NCBI RefSeq assembly: GCF_023078275.1
Contig: NC_062991.1
Location: forward strand, 1,798,001-1,862,000
Reading direction: 5' to 3'
Length of the DNA: 64,000 nt
Source: Leguminivora glycinivorella
Lineage: Eukaryota; Arthropoda; Insecta; Lepidoptera; Tortricidae
In this document: piece by piece, positions 13,601 through 25,600 of the stretch
Layout: each line of letters opens with the position of its first letter
How positions within the stretch are numbered: position 1 is the first letter of the stretch
Position numbers and translations under genes: made by a program
The notes under the pieces: model-generated
The model's database searches: none
What the model saw: the letters and a program-made list of their open reading frames with translations, nothing else
What the model was told of the DNA's origin: nothing

Positions 13601-16600
13601 CAGCGACACCCTCACGGTCAGCAAGATTGAATCGATGTCTTTGGATCTCCGTGTATTTAAAGGGTTTGGGGGTACCACCGCCCCATATACCTGGAAGCAT
13701 AGAGAAAACCACTGAAGGACTATTTGAAATACTATATTAGTTAAACTCAAAGCCGTGATGGAGGAGATCCGGCACAGAAAGTGGAGATGGGCTGGGAACA
13801 TTGTCAGGATGGACCATAGTCGCTGGGTGAGACGAACTATGGAGTGGAAGCCCGCTAACACCCGCGGTTGTAGCAAGCCGCCCCTGCGAGAGATGACGCT
13901 AATCCATACTAATATTATAAATGGGAAAGTGTGTGTGTCTGTTTGTTTGTCCGTCTTTCACGGCAAAACTTAGCGACGAATTGACGTGATTTTTAAGTGG
14001 AGATGGTTGAAGGGATGGAGAGTGACATAGGCTACTTTTTGTCTCTTTCTAACGCGAGCGAAGCCGCGGGAAAAAGCTAGTGCCTTATAAAGGCTTAACG
14101 GAACAGCCAAAGAAAAGAAAATCTTGTACGCACATTTGACGACGTCAAACATCACAAGTGGTGATCTTCTAAAATGAATTCAAGATTATGAGAAAACAAC
14201 ACTTTTGACGTAATTTGGGCTTGCTCTAGAGTTCAATTTAGATTTAGACATACTTATAAGGTCCTTGAGTATAAATAAAGTACTTAGTTATTTGCATTAA
14301 AATACATACCGAGGTAATAGTCAGCAATCATGGAATGGAAGTACATGGCCATGTTCATGTTTTTGAAGTAACGCTCGCGAGCAGTGTCTCTGAACTGCCT
14401 GTGGTACCTGTTCAATGAAAAACAAGTAAGAATTAAAGTACTTATACACCGTGTTTCACTTAACACTAAAAACCTGAAAACAGTTTGTTCAGAATCGGGA
14501 GTAGAATCGATTGAGCTATATCTTGATGGGGGTAATATTTTTTGTTTAATTTGTATTATTAGCTATTTTTTATGTGCCCATTCTATTGTATTCGTAATGC
14601 GGCATTGTGTATATCGTATTGCTAGAGGTTGCTTACCTTTTTCAGTATTTAGGGGTATTAATACTGGCTGGTTACTTGGACGATACTTTTTCCGCTACGA
14701 GTTTGACGTTGTTTGTCAGTTTAATCTTAATGTTTATCATAAGTCATAACAAATTGAACTCGTACCTAATTACAACCTTGTCATTTTGAATGTTGGGTTG
14801 AAATTTGCTTACCGCGATTACCTGTCCAATTTGAAGTTTACTGTGACAAAGCTTTAAAGTGTTTAAAGAGTGACATCTTAGCTGTCTATTGGTCAACCTT
14901 ATGTCGTTGCAGTAACGTACACAAATAAATAGTTTTAAGGTTTATGATAGTAGTTAGCAATTATTTTATTGAGCGTAGAGTTAAAAGTCGAGTAGAGCTG
15001 TACAGAAAATTAAAAATTCAATTAAAAAAAAAGTAAACATCAGATTTAAATACGAATACTCTAGATGAGTTTAAAAAAATAAAAATCAGTTGGGGTGTCT
15101 GAGGTTTTGAGTGATACCGGAAACACGTTGTACAAAAGATTAATTAAGCAAGATGAGTTAAAAACAGAACAAAGGTTTTCTTTCTACTTATTTCTAATGA
15201 AAATGTGTGTCACTATGTACAATATTTTAAAATTGGGAGGAATAAATTGCCAAATTAATTTTAATGCTTATAAAACTTCTACCAGTTCATCACTGAAACT
15301 CCGTCGGCCTCTCGTTCGGAGAGGTAATTTGGTAGATCATTGCGGATTCTGAAAACAAGAAGAAAATAATTAAACATAAAAATCCAAGTGATTCAGGTAC
15401 CTTAACAGATCATTGCAAAAAGCTCTGGAAATATAGATCACCAGTTAGCACCACTAGGCAGATAAACATGGAATACACAAAGTAATATTACAAACGAAAA
15501 TCTAGAATGTCTCACGAAGAACGTAGCGGGATCCACCTGACCAGTGGCGAATTAGCGACACATCATCAAACACCTTAATCATCAAATATCCAAAGATTTT
15601 AAAGAAATCTTAGGAAACCCTCGAGCTCAGTATTTGATAGACCATTGAAGGGTTATTGTTACTGTCTTCTTATTAAGTTTACTTATTTAAAATATGTCTA
15701 GTTTATGCCCACTGTACACACCAAAGCTTGGAATATATTTTTCTCAAACATGCAATGAAATATTGTCTTTACGTTCCTTAAAATGGGCTGGGAAGTATCG
15801 CTTTTTGGGCGCAACAACTCGAGAGGACTGTAAAGGGATTTCATATTATTTTTTAGGCCTAGGCCTGCAAAGTAACTTTTTTTTATAAAATATTGTCTTT
15901 TAGAGCATTTTTTTTATTTCATTGTATGTTTGAGAAAAGCACTATACTAAGCCTCGGCGTGAAAACGGATTCCCGGCCTCGTATCCCTACCCACTTGGCC
16001 GGAAATCCTCATTTTCCCGGCCTCTGATGTAATGTACTATTTTGAAGAGTATTCACGTGTACCTGGTCCACAGTAACGGTGGGGATCCTTCTAACCGGTG
16101 GTAGATGGTACTGGTACACATCATCCAGTACCCTGTCATCCAAGGAGATCAAGTTTTCAAGCTCAGTCTCTTAGATACACCATTGCAGAAAGGGCCATGC
16201 TTCAATAGGCTCTAGAAGAAATGTTTTTGAATTCGGTACCTGGTCCAAAGCAATGGTGGGATCCTTCTAACCGGTGGTAGATGGTACTGGTACACATCAT
16301 CTAGTACCCTGTCATCCAAAGAGATTAGATCTTCAAGTTCAGTTTCTGACAGACCGCTGCGGGCTGCTGTGATGTAGGCAAGAGCATGGAAGACTAGGAG
16401 ACGCCCGTGCTGTAAAAAAATAGATGTTCCAGTATCCAGTAGGCTCTAAGACTCAAATAATGGACGTAGCTCGGAAAGTTGCTAAGTTGAAATGGGAATG
16501 GGCTGGCCCTGTAGCTGAATGCCATTTCTGTGCATTTCTTTTTTTTTTTTTGCCAATAAAATTTTTTTAATCGTTTTAGGGAATTTTAGGTCAATTGTAC

Positions 16601-19600
16601 TCAGAATCACGAGTACTTTCAATCTCACTGGGAGACAAAGTGTCCCAGAATTTCCATACGTTTTGGTTACTTTCCTCTTTTGTTACCCCATACAACATCT
16701 ACGGAAAATGGTAACAAAATAAGAAAAAAATCGTATGGGACAGTTTATTTAACTACTAGGATTGAAAAAGCTAGTAATTCTGAGTAGAAATAGCATTTTT
16801 TTTTTCAAAAATATCACACTTCATAAAAGTGGCAAAAAAAAGAAATGCTCTTCTGCGAAAACTGCTGAAATGTAGTATGGCTCTGTCCAGAATACGCAAA
16901 AGCGATAGAGATAGATAGCTACGAAAGAGATATTATCGTGAGCATTTCGTGAACGTTTGTCCATTCGGCTGCGCACACTGGTCATGTCTGTCGAATGCCT
17001 TGTGCGCCAAGGTAACCACGAAGTGGGAACGCCACGAGTCAAACCGGGGATCCGGCAGACCACGTCAGTAGTGTAATATTGGTGCACCTGGATCAAAGAA
17101 GATCCAGGTGCCACCAATATTACACATTAGAATACTAATTTGAATCGATCGATCATTCAAATACTCATTTTGCATCCATTCAAGATGTCACGTATTCAAG
17201 TAGTGAGGTATTATAATGCTAGTAGGTACATCTAGCTACCACCAATATTACACATTATAATAGGTACTAATTCGAATCGATCGATCATTAAAAAATTTTT
17301 CGTTCACTTAAGAAGTCTCATATTCAAGAAGTGAGGTAGCAGAATACTTGTAGATTGTAGGTAAATGTAACTGCAATAAATATTACACGTTCGAATACTT
17401 TTCAAAGCAATCCAAGAAATTATCATTCAAATATTAATTTCGTCTCCATTCAAGAAGTCATGTATTCAATGGAACTAGCGAGATAGGAGAATGCTTGTAC
17501 TAGGTACATCTAGTTGACTCGTTTTACCTACCTATTCAAATATGTGCTAATTTTACATCAATTAAGGAAGTCATGTATTTAAGAGGGGGATATTTAGAAT
17601 ATTAGTAGGTAATTAACACGTATAACTATAATCGAGTTTTTGTATACATTGAGGTATGTAATCTGAAATCTCTAAATAGAAATGTCTACCCGATATGAGT
17701 AATGATTTTGATTTCGTACTGATGAGTTAGGTACTGTTCTCTTAATAAGATATTATTTTATAGTTTTATGTACCTACTCTAGGTAATTAACATTGAGGTA
17801 AAAGTTGGATATAGTTAAATGAAATTACGTGTACTTTTATAATGTTTATTAACTTAAGAACTATGTTCATATTACACAATCACATTAAATTGTACCCTTA
17901 TTCGATGGTGTACCCATGTGGCGTATCTGAGGACAAACCTTCGTCTATCTTGTCAATTACTCTACGCGTTAATTCGTAAACTTGGTCTAATAACGTATTT
18001 TTCACTACATATTGGGCACACAGCTCGGCATTACATTTACATATATGTTCAAAGTTCTCATTCAATTTGTTACTGTCGTAAATTTCTATTTTGATGACTT
18101 TTGTACCTCCATTCCGATGTGGTTTTTTGATAAACGAGTAAACGGGTGTTGCCTTCCTCTTGACCCCCAAGGACAGACGTCTCACCCCTGACTCCCGTTC
18201 ACTCTGACTTTGAGTTTGGGATGATGCCAAAGGAACGAAGTTGAATAGGTGTTCTGATGTATCCTGTAATTAATAATTAAGTTATTAGTTTAATGTTAAC
18301 TACGAGTATTAACTTTTAATTAAATGAAAACTTGAAATAAGTTACATTAATAATAAAATATTTTATTGCACACAAAAAAAAAAACATAAGTTACAGAGAA
18401 ATCCGATGAAATTAACGAAGTAGGTGACTACAGGTGGACTTAGCGCTAAGCAGACACATACATTAAAAATTGTATTTACTTAATTATTATTTTATATCAA
18501 TTACGTATGAGTAATGTAACCATTATAATTTGAAATTATTTTATAATAATAATACAAACACTCACTCTAAAAAAAATACTTACCGACATATTTTCCGTAG
18601 AACTAATCGCGTTGAATATATAAGAGTAAATAATATTTTCACTTATTTTCGGGGGTTTATATCTGAAATTATTGTGTTATTAGAGTTCAAAATCAAACGT
18701 TTAAAAAAAATGACATCACATTGTATTGAGATACGATTGGATTTACGATGTTAGCAATAATGCACTAAAGCAAATAAAATATACTAGCTCCGATCGCGAC
18801 ATTGTCTGTTTTTCTAAGATTAAAACCATAAAATGAATTTAATGAATAAAAAAAATATATGGTAAGTACCTTCACGTATTTGTTTTATATTATACACGGT
18901 GATCTGATTTTGCTGCGTTGTGAGATTTGCAATCGATGATTGTTTCCACCGACTAAGTGCTGAGTTGCGTTTTTCAATCACGTTGACAAATTTCATATAG
19001 GTATTGCGTTAGCTCCACGTGAATTTTCACTACTTAAGCTCCTCAGATCGATCCTCTTGATTCATTCCGCTACACAGGAAGCAAGGAAAACCCACTGTTC
19101 TCTCTACTGAAGCTACAAGGACATCATCATCATACAATGTAAGTGTGAATAAATGTATATTGTAATGTTGCTTATATAATTTTGACGACTTATCTGACCT
19201 ACTGGTTAGTGACTAGCTACTAAGCCAGGGGCTTCTGGGTCGAATCTCAGTAAGGGTTTGTGTGATGAACACATATATTTGTTCCCGAGTCATGGTTGTT
19301 TTCTATGTGTTATTATGCGAGTACTCGCAACGCAAACTTACTGTAGGACTTAGTAAGAATATCCTATATTATTTATTTATTTATATTCGCAAAGTAACAA
19401 ACTCGTAAAAATAATTAATCATTATTCAAATAAAACAACGTTAGAGTAATGGAGAATTATAATTATAAATGAATTATTTTAATAGCACATTATTTATTTT
19501 ATTTCCAGGTCAAAACCCTCGTCCCACGCTGAAGATTTATATCTCTCATCCTCCACGGAGGAAGATTCGTCGGCACCGCCGCCGCCACCGCCGAAGGTTG

Positions 19601-22600
19601 ACGTGATCGACAAAAAGAAAAAATCCAAGCCGCCGACATCGACGAGCTCGAGCAAGAGGTAGGTGTATACATAAATATTAGATAGTTGTGTGTTCTCAAA
19701 ACCATAAAATAGCCTTTACGTAGTATTCTAACGCAGATTATAAATTAATAATATTTTAATAGTAACTTATTTTTATTTCCAGGTCAAAACGTTCGTCCCA
19801 TACCGATTCGTATCTCTCATCCTCCACTGAGGAAGATTTGCCAGCACCGCCACCGCTACCACCGAAGGCTGACGCGGTCGAAAAAAGAAAAATCCAAGCC
19901 ATCGACATCGTCAGCAAGCTCGAGCAAGAGGGTCAGAATAGCTCCTGTGAAGCCGCGGCACGGCACTGCAGCGGAACTATTCGGTGCCGATAGCGATGAC
20001 GAGGGATTAGAAGCGAACCAACCTGCAGGGGAGGGTAAATTATTATCGTACATTTCACGACGACTTGCGAACGGTTTTGCTCGTCAGACAAATCCTGATA
20101 AAGGGCACCCACTTTGTTGAGGTCAAAGTGTATAAATGCGATGATATTGAAAAGGTGACACCAGTAAATCGATGGCGTCATGCTGTAGTAAATATTAAAA
20201 ACCGAACCGATGATAATACTGAAGCTTGGAGACACTTGGCTAATTTTATTCACGCAACGCGAAAGGAATACCGAACATGTGCGCCGTCATTTGTTAGCAA
20301 TTATTATTGATCAATTTAAGCCATCGTATATATCTCTTATTACCACACTTATTAGTGCATCTGTAATAAAATACGAGGATTATAAATAAATGACTAATAA
20401 ATAACGAGCTGATATTTGTGGTATTCCTTTTACGTTCTGTGAATAATTTTAACTAAATGTTCAAACGTGTTAGAGTGAATTTATTTCTTTTTCGTACATA
20501 GAATTATTCCTTTTTGTAAAATATGGGACCAATTGCATAGATTGAACTATGCGTGGATCCAACTATCCTGAACACAACGTAAAAGTAATAGCACAGATGT
20601 GAGCCCTCATTTATTTGTTGACATCTATTAATAATGTTTTTTACCCATATTCATTTTGAATTACATTACCTATGTTATGAAATGGAATATAAGTATTATA
20701 TAATACATACTTTAATTAATTATAAATGTATATCTATTGTAGTACTAATTTGGAATAAAATGATATCTATAAAGTGTGTTATTTTGTTTACAGTGGGATC
20801 ACGTAACCGTCCGTTATCCAGAACTATTTTAATGAAATGTGACAAATGTCAAATTAAATTGCCTAAGAATGAATACAATGCCCATTTGAGAACTAATTTA
20901 CATAAATCGAATTGCATATTGAAAACTGATTTGAATAATATTGAAATTATAGCAACAGCCTTTAAAAACAGAATAGTCACCTATCGTCTGAATGCAACAC
21001 AAAATGAATACGTAACTCCTGAGACGTTTTTGTGTGATATCAAAAGTAACATTATGAAAGTTGTAGAAATGTCATTACGGGAACATAAAAGTATCAAAAT
21101 AAACTATGAGCTTTTCGTTTACTTTACATTACCTCATTCAGGCAAACAACAGTTAAAGTCATTCAATACAAAATATGATGTTATTTATGAAAACACAAAT
21201 ATCAATGAACTGTTTGAAAATACGATTGAACATTTAAAAAATAAAGTTATAGAATTTGAGCACCGTGAATCAGGCTGGTCTTTTGTCGCAATAAGTCATT
21301 TAGAAGTTAACGTAAACAAGTATTGTCCGATGCGAGGAGGTACTTACATACCTTTACCCCCAAGTGTCAAAAATACTAAAAGCTGCATTAATATTCAAAA
21401 CAACGATAATTGTTGCTTTTTATGGAGTATACTGGCTGGTCTATATCCTGCAAAGAATAATGTGTGTCGAACTAAATCATACCCGCACTATTCAGATGTT
21501 TTAAATATCGATGGAATGTCATTCCCATTATCAGTCAGCGATATACAGTTATTTGAAAAAAATAACCCTGATATAAGCATTTGTATATATGGATTGGATA
21601 ATAAGTATGCAGTAACAGGTCCTCTATATAGATCCAAATCAAAGAAAAATAATCATTTTAATCTATTATATATTGAAGTCGTTGGTAAAGGACATTACTG
21701 TTTAATTAAAGACCTGGTACGATTAGTTAGAAGACAAGTAACTTTACATAGAGGCCACATGCATTTCTGTGACTCATGTTTGCAATTTTTTAAAAGCGAT
21801 AATAAATTTAAAACACACCATTGTTCCGAAATTGTAACAGTTTTACCTAATGAAAATACTGTCATTCAATTTAAGAACTTCGAACGTAAACAAAAAATCA
21901 ATTTTATTATATACGCTGATTTTGAAAGTATGTTAATTAATTGTAATTCAGACAGTAGTAAAAATACGCAAAACCTAAAAAAGCATGTCCCGACATGTTT
22001 CGGTTATTACATATCTGCTCGCACGATGCAAGTTTGAATAAATATGTTTCTTACAGAGGTGAAGATTGTGTAAAAGTTTTTGTTGAATGGTTAATAAACG
22101 ATATTCATGAAATTCACAACATACTAATTAAAAATAATCCTATGAATCCATTAACATATAAAGAAAAGTGTAATTATGAGAATGCTACACACTGTCATAT
22201 TTGTAAGCAGTTTTTATTTGGTGACAAAGTCCGTGATCACGATCACATTACATCAGAGTACAGAGGTGCAGCTCATTCACTTTGCAATTTGAAATACAGA
22301 ATCTGTTCCTTTATACCAGTTGTCTTACATAATTTGACGGGGTATGATAGTCATTTATTTATAGAAGAACTTGCAAAGTACCCCGGGTCTATCAAAATAA
22401 TGCCACAGTCCAAGGAAAAATATTCAAGCATAACAAAAACTATATATTCTACTAACAAATCGAGCGCCAAACCAATTGAAATAAAGTTTATCGATTCTTT
22501 TCAATTTCTTAGTTCCAGTTTATTTGAGTTAACCAAAAGTTTGAATAAAGAGGATTTTGTTAACTTGTCTAAAGAATTTACTGATACCCACCACTTTCAG

Positions 22601-25600
22601 TTATTAACACGTAAAGGTGTTTATCCCTATGATTACATTGATTCCTGGTTGAAATATGAAGACAATAAACTACCGACAAAAGAAATGTTTTATAATACTC
22701 TAAAATCTAAACACATCTCAGATATTGATTATAATCATGCCGAAACTGTGTGGTCAGCTTTTAATATAATGACTTTAGGGGAATATACTGATTTATACTT
22801 AAAATGTGACGTCTTGTTGTTAAGCGATGTGTTTGAACATTTTAGAAATACAAGTTTGAAGCATTATAATCTAGACCCAGCCTATTATGTATCTGCACCT
22901 AATTTAAGTTGGGATGCTATGCTTTTGTTTACAGACGTAAAATTACAGTTAATACACGACTTAGAAGTATATCAGATGATAGAAAGAGGGATACGTGGTG
23001 GATTAGCCCAGTGTTCTCTTCGGAATTCAAAAGCAAACAATAAATACACCCCTGATTTTGATACTTCTAGACCCACCTCATATTTGATGTATCTGGATTG
23101 TAACAATCTCTATGGTTATGCTATGAGACAAAAATTACCTGTATCAGACTTTGAGTTTTTAACTTTAGATCGGGTTAGAAATTTTGACATACTGACTATA
23201 CCAGAAAACGGTGAACATGGATACATTTTAGAAGTTGACATGAGTTATCCTGATCATTTACACGATCTGCATGCCGATTTGCCTTTTGCACCTGAAAGGT
23301 TTGTTCCCCCAGGTGGGAAGTCAGAAAAGTTAATTGCAAATTTATATGACAAATACAACTATATCATTCATTTCGTACATTTGAAGGAATGTTTAAAGAA
23401 CGGGTTAGTGTTACAGAAAATACATCGCATTCTACGTTTTAGACAGTCTAACTTCTTACAAAAATATATTGATCTAAATACTCGATTACGACAAGAAGCT
23501 TCTACTTCATTTGAAAAAGACTTTTTAAACTATTAAATAATGCTATATTTGGAAAAACAATTGAAAATAAGCGAAAACATTTACATGTTCAATTAGCAAT
23601 AAAATGGAAAGACAATGACAATAAAACAAACAAACACTTAGGTGCAGAAAAAATATTATTAAAACCTAATGTAAAGAATGTATCCATATTTAATGAAAAC
23701 TTTGTGGCTGTTCAATTAAGTCCTGAAAAAATTTGTTTAGACCGCCCGATTTATATTGGATTTACAGTTTTAGAATTGGCAAAAACACATTTATATCAAT
23801 TTCATTATAATTTCATTAAAAAAACGTACAAAGAAAACGTGAAACTCTGTTATACTGATACTGATAGCCTTCTTTATAACATTATTACTGATGACTTTTA
23901 CAATGATCTAAATAAAAACATATCAAAATATGATACTAGTAATTATGACCACAATAACCCTTATGGTATACCTAAACTAAATGCTAAAGTACCTGGTTTA
24001 TTTAAAGATGAATTTGGTGGTACGGTAATTACTGAATTTATTGGATTAAGAGCAAAACTGTACTGTTTAAAAAATGTAAAGAAGACAATAACGAAAGCAA
24101 AAGGTGTCACAAAACCTATAACGAATAAATTAAGAATTAAACATTTTGACAAAGTTTTGCAAACAAAAAAAGTGTATACCCATAATATGAATATGATTCG
24201 ATCAATCAAACATGTTTTATATTCACAGCAAGTTGATAAAGTAGTTTTAAACTGCAACGATGATAAAAGGCAGATATTGCCTGACAATATACAAACATTA
24301 CCATGGGGGCACTGTAAGACTATATTTTAAATTATATAATAATGTGATACTAAAATTTGTTTTTGTTTGTTTTTTTTTGTACCTATCTGTAATAATCTCC
24401 AGAAATTTAATAAATTTATTTACTCTGTTAATCAATTGTTTTATTTATGTTAAGACATATCCTATAAAAAGCGTTGAGATATCATATTTTTTTCATAATA
24501 ACAATGAAATTCATTAAGCATACCCAAACTCTGGAAGTAAATAATATAATCGTTGAAAATGACGTGCATAAAAATACAAGACATAGTACATTATTACCTA
24601 ATACAATCCGCTGTATAATATGTGGACCTTCAAACTGTGGTAAAACTAATGTAATATTAAATTTATTATTACATGAAAATGGTCTAAAGTTTAAAAATAT
24701 CTATTTGTATTCAAAGACCGCTTTTCAGCCAAAATATCGCTACCTCCAACTAATTATGGAGAAAATTCCAGATGCTAACTTTTTAATATTTAATGACAAT
24801 AAAGACGTTATCCATCCAAATGATGCTATGACCAATTCAATCATGATTTTCGATGATGTTGTATGTGAAAATCAAGTGAACATTAGGAATTACTTTGCTA
24901 TGGGAAGACATCGACAAATTGATTGTTTTTATTTATCGCAAACTTACTCCAAAATTCCGAAGCAACTGTTAAGAGACAATGTGAATCTCTTAATTGTTTT
25001 TAAACAAGATGATACTAACTTAAAACATATATACAATGAACATGTAAACACCGATATGGATTGGATAAAATTTAAAGAACTTTGTTCAATTATATGGGAT
25101 GATTGTTTTAGCTTTTTATTAATTAATAAAGATTGTACACTAGATAAAGGACGATATAGACAGGGGTTTGATACATTTATTTACTTTTAAATTTCCCATT
25201 ATTTAATGTTTTAAATGTTGACGAAGGCTCACTTGAAACTGAGTGCTCGTATTAAAAGGTTGGTGTCAAGACTGCTGAAATGGATACACATTTAAAAGAT
25301 CAACTTATCAAAGCAGTAGATAACATAAAAAACAAAATAAAGAAGATAAATAATGAAGAACATGAAAATAATATTAATTTAAAAAAAGTTTTTAAACCTA
25401 TTACTGAACCATTAGAAAACCTCGTTATGCAAAGTTCTTTTGTTAAACCAGCTATTAACATGACTACAAGTACAGATACGAGTGACAAATCTCAGAATTT
25501 AAATGATTCTATAGGATACAAAAATTTCAAAGAGATAATTGCTCCTGATCAGCATTCAGAATATTATGAATACTCTAATGTTAGTAATAAAACTTCTCAA

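Noticed and set aside
13274..13876. 200-residue minus-strand frame overlapping an exon
   Set aside because: It lies in a different frame from the true exon 13527-13690 and shows no family resemblance; a shadow frame.
20065..20253. Minus-strand frames over the PolB 5' exons
   Set aside because: Antisense shadows of low-complexity exons; no start context or homology.
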